Source: Planoprotostelium fungivorum | Lineage: Eukaryota; Evosea; Variosea; Cavosteliida; Cavosteliaceae | Direction of reading: 5' to 3' | Length of the DNA: 64,000 bases | Assembly (NCBI GenBank): GCA_003024175.1 | Contig: MDYQ01000395.1 | Span: forward strand, 1-64,000 | Part shown: positions 48,129 through 64,000 of the stretch, piece by piece | Position numbering within the stretch: position 1 is the first letter of the stretch | How the letters are laid out: every line of letters begins with the position of its first letter | Position numbers and translations under genes: made by a program | Notes under the pieces: model-generated | What the model saw: the letters and a program-made list of their open reading frames with translations, nothing else | Database searches by the model: none | Told to the model about the DNA's origin: nothing

Positions 48129-48306
48129 AGAGTGTGTCCTGTCTATAAGTTTCTTCTTCACCTCTCTGGATGGATGAGACCTGCCCCTCAAAAGTAGAAC
48201 AGGTTGGTGTTACCAAGCCAACGGATGAAGTCTTCTTCGCGTTAACTGACTTCGGAGACGAAAATAAAACGGTTTACAGTAAGAATAGAGCTCACATCAG
48301 GACAAC

Positions 48307-49045
48307 ATGCAGGGGAGTGCCTTGCCTCCGATCGGTAGCTTCGAATCGATCTCTGCACTACCGAAGAGAGCGCAGCTGCCACCATTGGCGACATCAGCTA
48401 CAGAACCTGACCCCATCAAAACCCCAAATGCAACGCCGCGATTGAGATCGAGCACAGGATCACCCGTTGCCAGTGCTTCACCACCCTCTTCTCCTTCTCT
48501 CACTAGAAAGTTATCCAGCTCGCCTAGCAGTGGCCGATTCTCACTCCCTGAAGTTTTGAAATCACCGAGAACGTCCAAAGAGGGGCCGGTCTTGACACAG
48601 AGGTCCAGTCCGGCCACATCGAGAGCAGCGTTACAACCTCTAACGTCACGGAAATCAGGCGATCTCACGAACTCCGTCGGTAATCCAAAGTGAGACTGCA
48701 TCATTTCGCAACATCGATTGACGAATCGTAAGACAATGGAGTGGATTCGACATAAACACATGGGTGGAATCCATCGGCGGTTTGAGCCAATCCCAACGAG
48801 TCAGCCTAAAGCAATGGCTTTTGGAGTGCCCTGAAACAGAGAATGACAATGGACAATTTTTGAACATGATCCACAGCAATTTCGAGCCAGCCATCGCCAA
48901 CAAGGTCGTCGCAGCTCTCCTTGCAGCTTGGCAGCCTCCGGGGCAACAGACGCCAGGAGACAGTGCTCATCCACCACTGGCAGAATCTCAAATGGAAACT
49001 GCCGCGACGGGTGGGCAATCGGAAGAAGAAGGTAAAAACGGATGA
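48307..49045 (+). CDS. Ser/Pro-rich protein with helical C-terminus, unknown
   Basis: ATG 48307 begins QGSALPPIGSFESISALPKR. A low-complexity Ser/Pro/Thr part with many SP and TP sites follows (SSTGSPVASASPPSSPSLTR), as in disordered, kinase-regulated proteins. An intron at about 48689-48750 leads to a helical end, SQSQRVSLKQWLLECPETEN and NMIHSNFEPAIANKVVAALL, then GEEEG-like acidic residues and TGA. The exact 5' splice phase is uncertain. I do not recognise the family. Confidence 0.5.
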
Positions 49046-49347
49046 TGTTCGACGGATCTTCTTTTTGTTCATCTGTGACGCCGATGGAGCGCCAGCAAAA
49101 TTTACGTTCGAGTGGATCATGTTTGTCACCACCGCTCAAGCTCAGTGGCGTTGGTCATCGATTGCTCTCTTCGCTGGTCATAGCTTACAGCTGTCGAAAA
49201 ATACATTCACCAATTCAGCTTGTTCACGTGAACGCCTGCAAATTCTCTCCACGATTTACTCCGCCACCGCACGTCAAACACTTTTGCTTTCTACTCTCTC
49301 GAGATGCACCCACATAGCATCATTCTCCTTCCAGCATCTTATCGAAG
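49046..49347. other. intergenic spacer, nothing recognised
   Basis: About 300 bp with the presumed promoter of the papain gene. No gene seen. Confidence 0.35.
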
Positions 49348-50817
<1,470 letters not shown>

Positions 50818-51027
50818 ATGAGCCTACTGTTGTGATTAATAGATCGTCAACCACCAACTCAAGATCTTCTTCTCCTCGATTGGTCCTGTCTACCTCGTCA
50901 TGGTGTTTTTGGAACCAGTGGAGACCATCCACTCCTCATAAATATGGATGACTAGAATTGTCTCTCGTTGTAGTGTGACGGAATGGCAACTTGACGCGAA
51001 ACCCAGAGCCACACAGAACATCACAAG

Positions 51028-52493
51028 ATGACCGACCTGAAGAGAGATTTCACACAATGGCAGGAATCAAATGAAGAAAATCCTGCCATGATCGAGCTTT
51101 TGAAAGCGGATGGAGATACATTGCATCTCTCAATCGGAGCCGATGAACAACGTTTTCAGATTCTCAAAACCACGGAAGGTACCTTCGTGAGTCTTCGAAT
51201 TCTGATCTTGTGATTCTCACATTGATCACAGAAATTCACGACGACAAGCAATGCACTGAAGAAGGAGTGGCTTTCAAAGGTTACGAAAGAGACGACGAAC
51301 AAGAAAAAGTTAGATGACATCTTGGACTGTGCCACAGAAACCTTCCTCGATGTGATGGTATGTATATTCGATCACTTACAATAGAGCCTCCTGATTTACC
51401 ATAGACAGGAAGAAGCAGAAGAAGAGGAAGAACAAGAAGACGAAGACAAAGAGATGTTCGACTTCACCGCGTGAGACACCTGCAGTTCTCGTCCCACTCT
51501 GATCGCGATGCAGACCGATCAAGAAGAAAGAAAAGGAAGAATCAGCTGACACCAAGGAATACCTCGAGATCGGCTCACCCGCCGCCACCATGCGATTGAT
51601 CAGAGACTTGAAGAGTCTCAACTCGGGAGATACCAAATCGCTCGTGAGCTGTCTCCTCTCTTCTCGACATCATCATCCCGCCACATCTTCACCGCCCATT
51701 CAGATGACCACGATGAACTGACTCAATCATGTAGGGTTTCTCTGCCGAGCCAACCATTGACACTCGAACTGGATTAGAGAACCTCTACCACTGGAAGATC
51801 ACCCTCTTTGGCTTCGATCCATCTTCTGAACTGGCTAATGACATGAAACGATACGAGAAGACCAGCCAGGAGGTGAGAGATCGTCTACCTTCACATGTTC
51901 ATCACGAAGAGATGTCCAACTCATTCGCAGGCTTTCATCACTATGGAGATGAGATTCTCAAAGGGTGAGATCATCAACATCATCGACTTCGACCATCATA
52001 TCATCATCATATCACCATCATGGATCACATTGTGATGTTGATACCACGGCAGACTATCCTTATGCACCACCCTTCGTTCGTGTGGTGAAACCCAGATTCG
52101 CATTCAGGTGACACGCGATCATCATCTTCCATCGGACTCAATCGTTCAGAACCGGACACGTGACCATCGGTGGCTCCATCTGCATGGACCTCCTCACCAA
52201 CGCAGGCTGGGCCTCCAGTGCGTATACGTCTAAATCATGAACATGATCATCTCTGACTGTGCTGCAGCGAATGACATTGAGAGCATCCTCATTCAGATCA
52301 GGGCGGAGCTTCTATCAGGTAATGCGAGACTGGATGAGAAGAACACAACCCCCTACACGGAGCAGGAGGCATGGGATGCCTTTAAGAGGTGAGGTGAGGT
52401 ATGAGGTGTTAGGTGACATCATGCAGAGTGGCCACGAGTCACGGTTGGAACACCGATGGTCTCAACAGCGGCAGTTTCAATCACATCAAGTGA
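51028..52493 (+). CDS. UBE2Q-like ubiquitin-conjugating enzyme (E2)
   Basis: ATG 51028 opens a long N-terminal region (TDLKRDFTQWQESNEENPAM, then acidic QEEAEEEEEQEDEDKEMFDF), as in UBE2Q1/2. The UBC fold follows: ENLYHWKITLFGFDPSSELA, FITMEMRFSKDYPYAPPFVR, and VTIGGSICMDLLTNAGWAS, whose Cys is the catalytic residue, in the 'GGxICM-LLT' context typical of the UBE2Q group. It continues with SILIQIRAELLSGNARLDEK and ends GWNTDGLNSGSFNHIK and TGA at 52491-52493. AATAAA is at 52520-52525. Many short introns. Role: transfer of ubiquitin to substrates. Confidence 0.82.
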
Positions 52494-53010
52494 TTGCCAT
52501 TACAAACCATACCATGTCAAATAAAGATATAGTCGCACGTTTTCTCTTCCTCCATGCAAAGGGACCCATGTCCCTACGATGAGCTCCTCCAAAGAGAGCC
52601 CTCTCACAAACCGACTATAGCGCCCAATATTCCCGATAGAGGACAGCGATACCAGTTGTAACACGTCAAGCCGTGGTATCCTGGCCTCTGTGCGGTTAAG
52701 AGGTCAGTTACCGTGCTTTCTCTCTCTTCTTAGATGCGAAATGCTCATTGATCACGTGATTTTTTTCTTCTTTGGCGGGCGTATCAAAGTCTTCGTATCT
52801 AGAAGCGGAAGAATCTGCCATAGACGATGAGCGGGGTTTCAAGGTCATTCTCGGCTAGCTCAGCCAAGGTCAGGAAGGAACCCAACAACGGTCCTTGTAT
52901 AAACACTCAACACTTACCTCTACGGAAGAACTTGTATATTTCTTTGAATCGGTGAGTCATACCATCACGGTATAGAGGATGGTACTGATGGAAAGATAGA
53001 CCTGTATAGA
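52494..53010. other. intergenic spacer before the GH55 gene
   Basis: About 500 bp, including the E2 polyadenylation signal and the GH55 promoter. No gene seen. Confidence 0.35.
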
Positions 53011-56000
53011 ATGGCTCAATATCGTACCGTTTTACTCCTTCTCTCGGCCTTTGCCTTGATCGCCTTCGCTGATGTGTGCAGCAACACCGCATGTGGCGCA
53101 GCTCAGTGCTGTGCCGATAGCTCCAGAGGGGCTCTCTGTTACTCCCAGGGCCAATACAACTGTGCCACCGATGATAACAATGGAAAGACATACCTGTGCC
53201 CCTCCAACACCCGTTCTTGCAATGGAGCCTGCTACGACCCCAACAACTACCAGTGCAGCCAAGGAAACTTAGTTGCCGGAGCTGCTAAGCCTCAGACCAC
53301 TTCATCTGCCGCTGCCGCCAAGCCAACGACCTCCTCTACTGTCGCAGCGAAGGCCACCACCTCATCTTCGAGCGCCGCTAAGCCAACCACCTCGAGTGCA
53401 GCTGCCCCCACCACTGCATCATCTCAGTGCCCTCCCAACCTTGCTCAGTGTGGCGATGCTTGTTACCAGCCATCTCAGTACTGGTGAGATTTCCTCTACC
53501 ATCTTCATTTCTCACCTCCATCAGCTGCCCCGATGGAAAGTTAGTTCAGATCTCTCAGTGCAACGCTCAGGCTTCCACCAGCGCCGCCGCCACGACCAAG
53601 GCAGCCGCCCCCACCACATCTGCTACCCCATCGACATCGGCCACCCCATCGACATCATCGGCCACCCCCGCTACCACCTCCAACAGCATCTGTCCCTCTT
53701 GGTTGTCCCAGTGCGGTGACGCTTGCTACCAGACCACCGACTACTGCTGCCAGAACGGCATCTTAGTCCAGAAGTCCCAGTGTGGAGCTCAGTCCACCGC
53801 CGCTCCCACCACCTCGGCAGCTGCGACCCCCGCTACATCATCTCAGACGAAGGCCTCCACATCTGCTGCATCTACAACTGCTGCTCCCACCACGAAGGCT
53901 TCCACCGTTGCTCCGACAACGAAGGCCTCCACCGTTGCTCCCACCACATCCTCCACCCCCGCCAGCACCAGCCCCGTTGTAGTCAACCCCAACCCCGTCG
54001 CCACCGGTAGCGCCAGCAACGAAGCCACCTGCAACGGACAGTCTTACGACACCAACTTGTACGGATGCTCCACCGACGGAAAGACTCAGAGCTTGTGCCC
54101 TGCCGTTAGACCCTCGACTCCCGCCAATTTTTGGGTTCAGGACATCGCCCACAACGGACTCGCCGCGTTCAACGAGAACCCCTCCGCCTACCAAGTGTAC
54201 AGGAACGTCAAAGACTTTGGTGCAAAGGGAGACGGTGTCACCGATGATACTGCCGCCATCAACTCGGCCATCACTGCTTACGGAAGATGCGGTCAGGGAT
54301 GTGATTCGTCCACGATCCGCCCCGCTCTCGTGTATTTCCCCAAGGGTACATACAGAGTGTCCAGCCCCATCATTCCCTACTACATGACTCAGCTGGTTGG
54401 AGATGCAGTCAACCTTCCCGTCATCTCTGCTCTCCCCAACTTTGCTGGTATGGCCATGATCGACGCCGACCCGTACGGCAGCGGTGGCAGCAACTGGTAC
54501 ACGAACCAGGTGAGAACCATCATCATCCCACTCTGAGTCTAATTCATCGCAGAACAACTTTTACCGTCAGATCCGCAACTTTGTCATCGACACGACGGCC
54601 ACGGCTGCCACTGCAGGTACCACCTGTATCCACTGGCAGGTCGCCCAAGCTACATCTCTGACCAACATCGTCTTCAAGATGTCGACTGCCACCAACACGA
54701 ATCACCAGGGTATCTGGATGGAGAACGGCAGCAGCTCCTTCTTCAGCGATCTCGTCTTCTACGGAGGAAAGTTTGGCATGTGGGTCGGCAACCAGCAATT
54801 CACCACCCGTAACCTCACCTTCATCAACCCTCAGACCGCCATCTACATGAACTGGAACTGGGGATGGACGTTCAAGAGCGTATACATCTCTGGAGCTAAG
54901 ATTGGACTCGACATGTCCTCCAGCGGAGATCTCGGCCAACAAGTTGGATCCGTCACACTCGTCGACGCTCTCATCGAGAACACGCCCACTGGTATCATCA
55001 CATCTACCTCCGCTGCCTCTGCACCCAAGGCCAGTGGTACCCTCACCCTGGACAACGTCAGATTCTCCAACGTACAGACCGCCGTGGCCAACCCCTCGGG
55101 TGCCGCCATTCTGGCGGGAAAACCCGGCAGCATTCTGACCGTGGACTCTTGGCTGCAGGGCTACCTCGTCACAGCCTCCGGCTCCAAATTCGTTCAGGGC
55201 TACCAGACGGCACCCGTCAAGGACGCCGCCCTGCTCGATCCCTCCAGCCCCAACGGTTACTTCTTCGAGAGAACTCGCCCCCAGTACACCAACTACCAGA
55301 CGTCCGACTTTGTAAACGTCAAGTCCCTCGGTGCCAAGGGAGACGGAAAGACAGATGACACCGCCGCTCTCTCCAACGCCTTTGCAAAGTACGCCGGCTG
55401 CAAGATCATCTACATTCCATCCGGTACCTACCTCATCACCTCCACCGTCTTCGTACCCATCGGTACCCGTGTCGTGGGAGAAGTGTGGCCCCAGCTCATG
55501 GCTTCCGGTAGCTACTTCGCTTCCAGCTCCAACCCCGTTCCCATGATTCGAGTTGGTAACCCTGGAGACTCTGGAGTCGTGGAGATGTCCGATCTCCTCT
55601 TCACCAACAACGGAGCTGTTCCCGGTGCCATCTTGGTCGAGTGGAATGTCAAGGACCCCGCTGGACAGAGAGGAGTCGCCGGACTGTGGGACTGCCACGT
55701 CAGAATCGGTGGAGCGAAGGGAACGCAGCAGCAGGTGGCACAGTGCCCATCCAAGGCAGCACCCACACCACAGTGCCAGGGTGTCTTCATGATGGTGCAC
55801 GTCACTTCTTCCGCCTCCGCTTACATCGAGAACATGTGGGCATGGACTGCCGGTGAGTTTCTACCCTCATCTACAACGTAGTAGACTGACTCTTTATAGA
55901 TCACGATCTCGACGGAAACGGACAAGTGTCCATCTTCTCTGCCAGAGGAGTCCTCATCGAGTCTCAATACGCCACCTGGCTCTACGGTACAGCCTCCGAG

Positions 56001-56462
56001 CACAGCGTCATGTATCAGTACCAGTTCAACAACGCCAAGAACATCGTCGGTTTCTACTTCCAAACCGAGACACCTTACTACCAGGGAGCACCTCTCGCCC
56101 CCGCACCCTTCACCGCCAACAGCGGTTTCACCGACCCAGACTTTACAAAGTGTGCCGCCGGTGACGATGGATGCGGCATGGCCTGGGGACTCAGAGTCAT
56201 CGGCTCTACCTCCAACGTCTACATCTACGGAGCTGGACACTACAACTTTTTCGACAACTACGATCAGAAGTGTCTCGAGACCGAAGATTGTCAGAAGACG
56301 ATGACTGATCTGTCTGTGCCCGCCGGTAGCAAGTTTTACCTCTACGGACTCAACACGAAGGCTGCCGTGACGATGGTGCAATCGTATGGAAGAAACATGG
56401 CCTCGGCCATGGACTTTAGAAGTACCTTCTGCAGCACGATTCACTATCTGGCTAGCGTGTAG
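53011..56462 (+). CDS. GH55-type exo-beta-1,3-glucanase with CBM52-like modules
   Basis: Signal peptide AQYRTVLLLLSAFALIAFAD from ATG 53011. The N-terminus has Cys-rich CBM52-like units: SCNGACYDPNNYQCSQGNLV, QCGDACYQPSQYCCPDGKL (across intron 53485-53523) and QCGDACYQTTDYCCQNGILV. They are joined by Ala/Ser/Thr/Pro-rich linkers, as in fungal glycoside hydrolases. A large GH55/pectate-lyase-superfamily double beta-helix follows: FGAKGDGVTDDTAAINSAI, then KSLGAKGDGKTDDTAALSNA for the second helix, FFSDLVFYGGKFGMWVGNQ and VFMMVHVTSSASAYIENMWA. The end is CSTIHYLASV and TAG 56460-56462. The family removes glucose or related units from beta-1,3-glucan of fungal and algal walls. Only a few introns occur, unlike its neighbours. 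Known fungal-type architecture suggests ancient transfer or shared ancestry; the sequence alone cannot decide. Confidence 0.88.
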
Positions 56463-56823
56463 ATAAAGAGAGGAATGCATCAGAGTTTGTTTGAATGTAA
56501 TGATGGTCGTCAAGTGTCTGTTCGATAGTTAGGAGTTAGTGATGACGCTTCTCTTTTGATCTTTCTCAAACGAGATGCAAAGATGACGTGCGATGGATTG
56601 TCGGTTGAGCTCATCCACATGATGTGATTCCTCCCATCCATCTCTCGATGTGATGCAATGCCGATCTCAATAGCGTCATCCATAGGCACCTTACTGCCGC
56701 GTACGTCTCTGATTCGACCCGTGTCACAGCCGCTGGCCAGTTCTACGACGCGGTTGTCGACATTTCGCGTCACGCCGACGACCTTGACAGGAGAGAATTC
56801 AGAGCGACACTCTCCGATAGAAG

Positions 56824-58594
<1,771 letters not shown>

Positions 58595-58852
58595 TTTATC
58601 TCATAAATGATTGATATTCTACGTGGTGTGATTCACCTTCTCGTGTCATGCGACTCACGAGTTGATCATCATCGCGTGATCGATGCGTGACACGAGACGA
58701 TGATCGTGGAGATAGAAAGCTACGGAGCAGCGTATCGGAGGTGTGACAGTGTCTTGGCTTGACGATATGGTCACACTTGACCCACGAAAATATTGACGTA
58801 GATGATTCGAATAGGAACCATCTTTACTTCATTCGGTGTATCGTACATGGAA
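58595..58852. other. convergent intergenic spacer, nothing recognised
   Basis: About 260 bp between two kinase genes that run toward each other. No gene or repeat seen. Confidence 0.35.
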
Positions 58853-60800
<1,948 letters not shown>

Positions 60801-60844
60801 TCGTCTCGTAGATAATTTAATTATTACCTTCACTAGACCGGAGA

Positions 60845-61159
60845 ATGCCCGGAGACACTCCGGATTTTCTATGGAAAGCCAAAATCCTCACCAAATACGT
60901 ACAGAAACATCTTTTGTACGCAATGAAGATCAGGGATGGGCAAAGCGATCAATTTTGCTCGGAAATCGAGTGGATGGAGTTGATATCTATACACACTGAT
61001 TATGTATGTGAAATTGATGTGACGTTCTCTCACGAGATTTCTGGACGGTATCACTCCTTGGCTCAATCGTGGGTGGCTCGACCGTGGGTGGTGCCCCGCT
61101 CGAACGCTGGAGAGTTCTATGAAATTGCCAGTGTGAACAAAATGTTTGACGAATTCTGA
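60845..61159 (+). CDS. doubtful small ORF, 104 aa
   Basis: An intronless frame from ATG 60845 (PGDTPDFLWKAKILTKYVQK) to TGA 61159, with no signal peptide or domain. A frame of 145 codons exists on the other strand over the same bases, so neither is certain. The start lies only 45 bp from that of the PKA-like gene. I do not recognise the product. Confidence 0.25.
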   Translation: MPGDTPDFLWKAKILTKYVQKHLLYAMKIRDGQSDQFCSEIEWMELISIHTDYVCEIDVTFSHEISGRYHSLAQSWVARPWVVPRSNAGEFYEIASVNKMFDEF

Positions 61160-61508
61160 CGGGTCTTTGTCGGATTTGAGGAAGGAAAACCGAGATGAGC
61201 AGATAATACAGAGCGAATAGAATACCTACAGGTGTGCCAATAGCACACCCTGATTCGTCCATATTTGTACAGTTCATGTGCTGTAATTTCCACAAATTGA
61301 ACAGCATACTGAAGCACAGTGCTTCATTTTGTACGTTAGAATATTGTCTGACAGACAGTGTCCAGTGCACAAAGCATGTTTTGAGCAGATGTAAAGAGAA
61401 ACACAACACACAAGGCCCACCCACATGCCTCTTGTCAACTTGATGCGAGAGAGGCGATCGTTATCATCATAATACCTCTCGAACGTGATGACAATCGTGT
61501 GATAATCT

Positions 61509-62237
61509 TCATTCGTTTATCCCAGCCAGCGGAATTCTGTGATCCACTTTGAATGGGTCTTCGAACCCTTCTCTACTGATCATGCAGACGTGATCTACTG
61601 TGAATTCTATGGTGTCCCACGTGGCCTCGAAGGGTTGCGTCCACTGGTCGACGGTGGCCTGATATTACGTGAGTTACGTACGTAACCTACGCTCGTTACG
61701 TACCGATTGGCACTGCCCGACGGTGAGATGTGGGTGGAAGCCCCCTCTCTTGGATAGATCGTCACAGATGGGAAATGCATTTTGAAGTCTTCGTTGCAGT
61801 TGGATCATCTCATCACCCTGTCGAGATGATGAGCGACAGAGACGAGATGCATTCTGTGAACGTCTCACTTGACATTGAGGGTCAAGCCAGACGGTGGCGA
61901 CGCCTTTTCCTTGCTTGAAGTGATTGAAACGCCGCAGGGTGACCTTGAAGGGTTGAACATCTTTGAGAGCTTCTGTGGCCACGACAGATGCCTCTGCAAA
62001 TTTCGTGTTGGGGAGGAAGGGATACAGACTATAATCCATCAGGCATCCGATCATTATCACTCGAACATCTCACAGATTGACATGAGGTGGCCATCGCTGA
62101 TATGCCTTATCGTGATTCTTTCTGATGTCTTGTATCTGTTGCCAGACTGACTCGGGCGGAATGACACAGACTGCACTCTTGACTACCTTATCTGCGGGTG
62201 TAGAGGATGTGTTGTTGTTTCTCTGTGGTCGAGACAT
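61509..62237 (-). CDS. 2H phosphoesterase / 2'-5' RNA ligase-like protein
   Basis: ATG 62237 opens SRPQRNNNTSSTPADKVVKS, then VCVIPPESVWQQIQDIRKNH and YQRWPPHVNL (first HxN/T motif). Later come FKVTLRRFNHFKQGKGVATV and SKRGGFHPHLTVGQCQS (second HxT motif). These two motifs define the 2H phosphoesterase superfamily (LigT/2'-5' RNA ligase-like, some cyclic phosphodiesterases). The end is PLAGINE and TGA 61509-61511. Introns are few. Substrate unknown; RNA repair or cyclic-nucleotide processing is inferred. Confidence 0.78.
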
Positions 62238-62832
62238 ATTTCTGGTGTGTGATGTGGTTAGACCCCTGCGCATCTGATGCACTTCACCGAATTTCGCTTC
62301 CCCGAATGGCCATTCCGAATGGCGATCTACAGGAATCACGTGACAATCCATCGGGACGAGATCTGTTGATCATCCATCGCTTGACTCTGTCTTTGCAACA
62401 CAATGTACGGGAGTATAGATGGCTCCCAGACGGAAGCGACAGTGTACATCGTGGGCACGGCTCATGTTTCGAGAATATACATCTTCCTGGCAGGTGGACG
62501 GTCCACGAAAGTTCACAGCGGACGGTGCTTTGCCCGAATTTCACCGCTGATGAGACTTGTGACCCGACTTCGAAATATATCCAGCCCACGCGTGGGGATG
62601 CTCAAAACTTGCTAGTTTTTTGCGTTATAAAACCGTGTTTTCAGCTACCACACGTTATGATACCGCGTATGGGTCAATTGTACCCGGAGGTGTCAAAGTT
62701 GACAGGACGAGGTTCAGCGGAAGCAGACGTGACTCCTTCGTCATTGAAACAGCCGAGCGAAGACATCATTCCAAACGATACCTACTTACGAGCAACACAC
62801 AAGGACAACGACCATCATCCACTGACGATCAC

Positions 62833-63724
62833 GATGAAACACGCCTTCACTCTGCTGTTTCTCGCCCTCACAACCGCTGCACATGCTGACAGTGTTGCCG
62901 CGTCTGCATCTGCAACGAATGTGGTGATCCCATCCTCCCCCGTAGAGCCCCCCATCTACTTCACACCGGCCGCCAACTATCTTCAAAAGCAGTGTGGCTT
63001 ACCTTGGCTCTATTGGTCCTTCGACAACACCAAGGATAAAAGATGCACCGATGACTCTGGCCACGGCCGTCACGGCACATTCAACACCAATGCCTCTATC
63101 GTCACCGGCAAATTACGTCGGGGCTGCGACTGGAAGAGCAACAGCCTCTTCTTCATCACTCTTCCCCAATTTACGCTGGAGCAGTTCACTGTGGCCACTT
63201 GGTTGCGCCTCGACTCGAAGCAAGGAGAGAACATCATTGCATCGACAAAGGGCTGGTACGACGGCTGGGAGCTGTCTCTGGACGGGAAGACCAATGTGAT
63301 CACCTTCCAATCGTCTCGCAGAGATTCGGTCCAATGGAAGCCCGACTCTCTACCCCTCGAAACCTGGTTTCACCTGGCCATCACCGTCAGCCCAAATCGT
63401 GTTGAACTCTACTTGAACGGAGTCTCTAGTGGCCCCAAGGCAATCGTTCAGATTGTACGGTCCGGCTCCAGCCTCTCCGTGGGACGAAAGTTACGTGCGG
63501 ATCCTTTTCGGGGTGCTCTGGACGAGTTCCTCATCTTCGATCGCCTTCTCGACAAAGAAGAGATCATGGATGCCTTGTCCAAGTTTAGGAGCGGAACTTT
63601 AGTGACCAAGACCAACTGGAGCAAGCAGACGAACTCTTACGAGTGGGGAGCCCGCTGGGAGCTGGATACCAAGCAGCTCACTGCTGTCAGAATGGACAGA
63701 TTGAAGCATTGGTGGATCTTTTAA
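62833..63724 (+). CDS. secreted LamG/concanavalin-like jellyroll protein
   Basis: ATG 62833 gives signal peptide KHAFTLLFLALTTAAHADSV, then a LamG-like fold: PWLYWSFDNTKDKRCTDDSG, GRHGTFNTNASIVTGKLRRG, FTVATWLRLDSKQGENIIAS, WFHLAITVSPNRVELYLNGV and FRGALDEFLIFDRLLDKEEI. These are typical LamG/concanavalin (LamGL) blocks, which bind carbohydrates. The stop is 63722-63724. An open frame extends upstream to 62207, but it lacks a signal peptide and lies in front of a good one, so I prefer 62833. The role is probably binding of sugars outside the cell. Confidence 0.72.
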
Positions 63725-64000
63725 ACATCCTCCACTGGACGGATCCACTAATACACGAATGTATTGTAAGTCTATTTTCTCTCCTTTGTCCATTTGTAGT
63801 GCGTGGTGCAGTTCCTCCTTGTACGTATGGTTGATTGAAGATTCACATTCCTCGCAGTGCCGTAGGGTGAAACGTGGAATCTGATGTTCGACGATCCAAG
63901 CTGCTGAACGTGTTACAGATGAGTCACGAGGACTCCAATTATGATGTTGAGTATGATGTTGAATGCGGAACATCCTCTACAATGTAGAAGGAGGTCGGTG
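63725..64000. other. end of window, nothing recognised
   Basis: No gene can be supported. A GTAAGT-like site at 63768 and a nearby CAG could mark an intron in a 3' UTR. Confidence 0.3.

Noticed and set aside
53838-55800. Long open frames on the minus strand opposite the GH55 gene
   Set aside because: They are antisense shadows of a strongly coding, high-GC3 gene with clear domains on the + strand; their sequences are low-complexity Gly/Val-rich.
53011-56462. Contamination by a fungal sequence
   Set aside because: The gene has short introns in the local style and the contig's intron palindrome, so it belongs to this genome.
60987-61424. 145-codon minus-strand frame
   Set aside because: No domain, conflicting with an equally weak + strand frame; neither is well supported.
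62207-62832. Open frame extending upstream of the LamG gene
   Set aside because: No motif, and a good signal peptide begins at 62833.

Overview
This is a eukaryotic nuclear contig, very probably from a protist. Genes are packed on both strands with spacers often under 250 bp, and most are cut by very short introns (about 30-100 nt) that nearly always start GTGAG or GTRNG and end in AG. Intron-rich genes for a PAT1 decapping factor, an EFR3-like scaffold, TOP3B, RCE1, UBE2Q and AGC kinases sit next to LRR receptor tyrosine-like kinases, papain proteases and a fungal-type GH55 beta-1,3-glucanase. That mix suggests a free-living amoebozoan; a variosean such as Planoprotostelium/Protostelium is my best guess, but this is inference from gene style and not proven.

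Layout. 1-7073 (+): the C-terminal part of a giant protein with HYDIN/ASH-like beta-sandwich repeats, followed by (or joined to) a RasGAP domain that reads on into a peroxiredoxin-like domain. 7161-8731 (+): a GSTCD-like methyltransferase disturbed by a 325-bp tandem repeat with an N at the joint, probably an assembly error. 8989-9419 (+): a small secreted Pro/Gly-rich protein. 9654-13364: a GPI-anchored beta-helix-like surface protein (-) and a decayed-looking gene (+), carrying three non-autonomous inverted-repeat elements. 13369-14590 (+): a multi-pass TOM1-like membrane protein. 14671-23068 (-): two coiled-coil genes, one with a PI3K-type Ras-binding domain, then an LRR receptor kinase and RCE1. 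23162-36650 (+): TOP3B, a 4-TM protein, PAT1 and a second LRR receptor kinase. 36793-46889 (-): a secreted protein, a broken papain-protease copy, an A-family DNA polymerase (POLN-like), a Cys-rich secreted protein and the EFR3-like gene. 47132-58594 (+): a tandem glutaredoxin/GST-N protein, a Ser/Pro-rich protein, the second papain gene (inverted relative to the first), UBE2Q-like E2, GH55 with CBM52-like modules, and a myristoylatable AGC kinase. 58853-62237: a PKA-like kinase (-), a doubtful small ORF (+) and a 2H phosphoesterase (-). 62833-63724 (+): a secreted LamG-like protein.

Themes. Signalling is over-represented: a RasGAP, a PI3K-type RBD protein, two receptor kinases, two AGC kinases and an EFR3-like PI4K scaffold. 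Secreted digestive or surface proteins are also common, as expected for a predatory amoeba. The most unusual feature is in the introns. Many carry a short palindrome related to CATCTACAACGTTGTAGATG, and its half-site GTTGTAG often is the 3' splice site itself, which looks like an introner-type family. I see no CRISPR array, no rRNA or tRNA gene that I can support, and no retroviral or other virus-like element.
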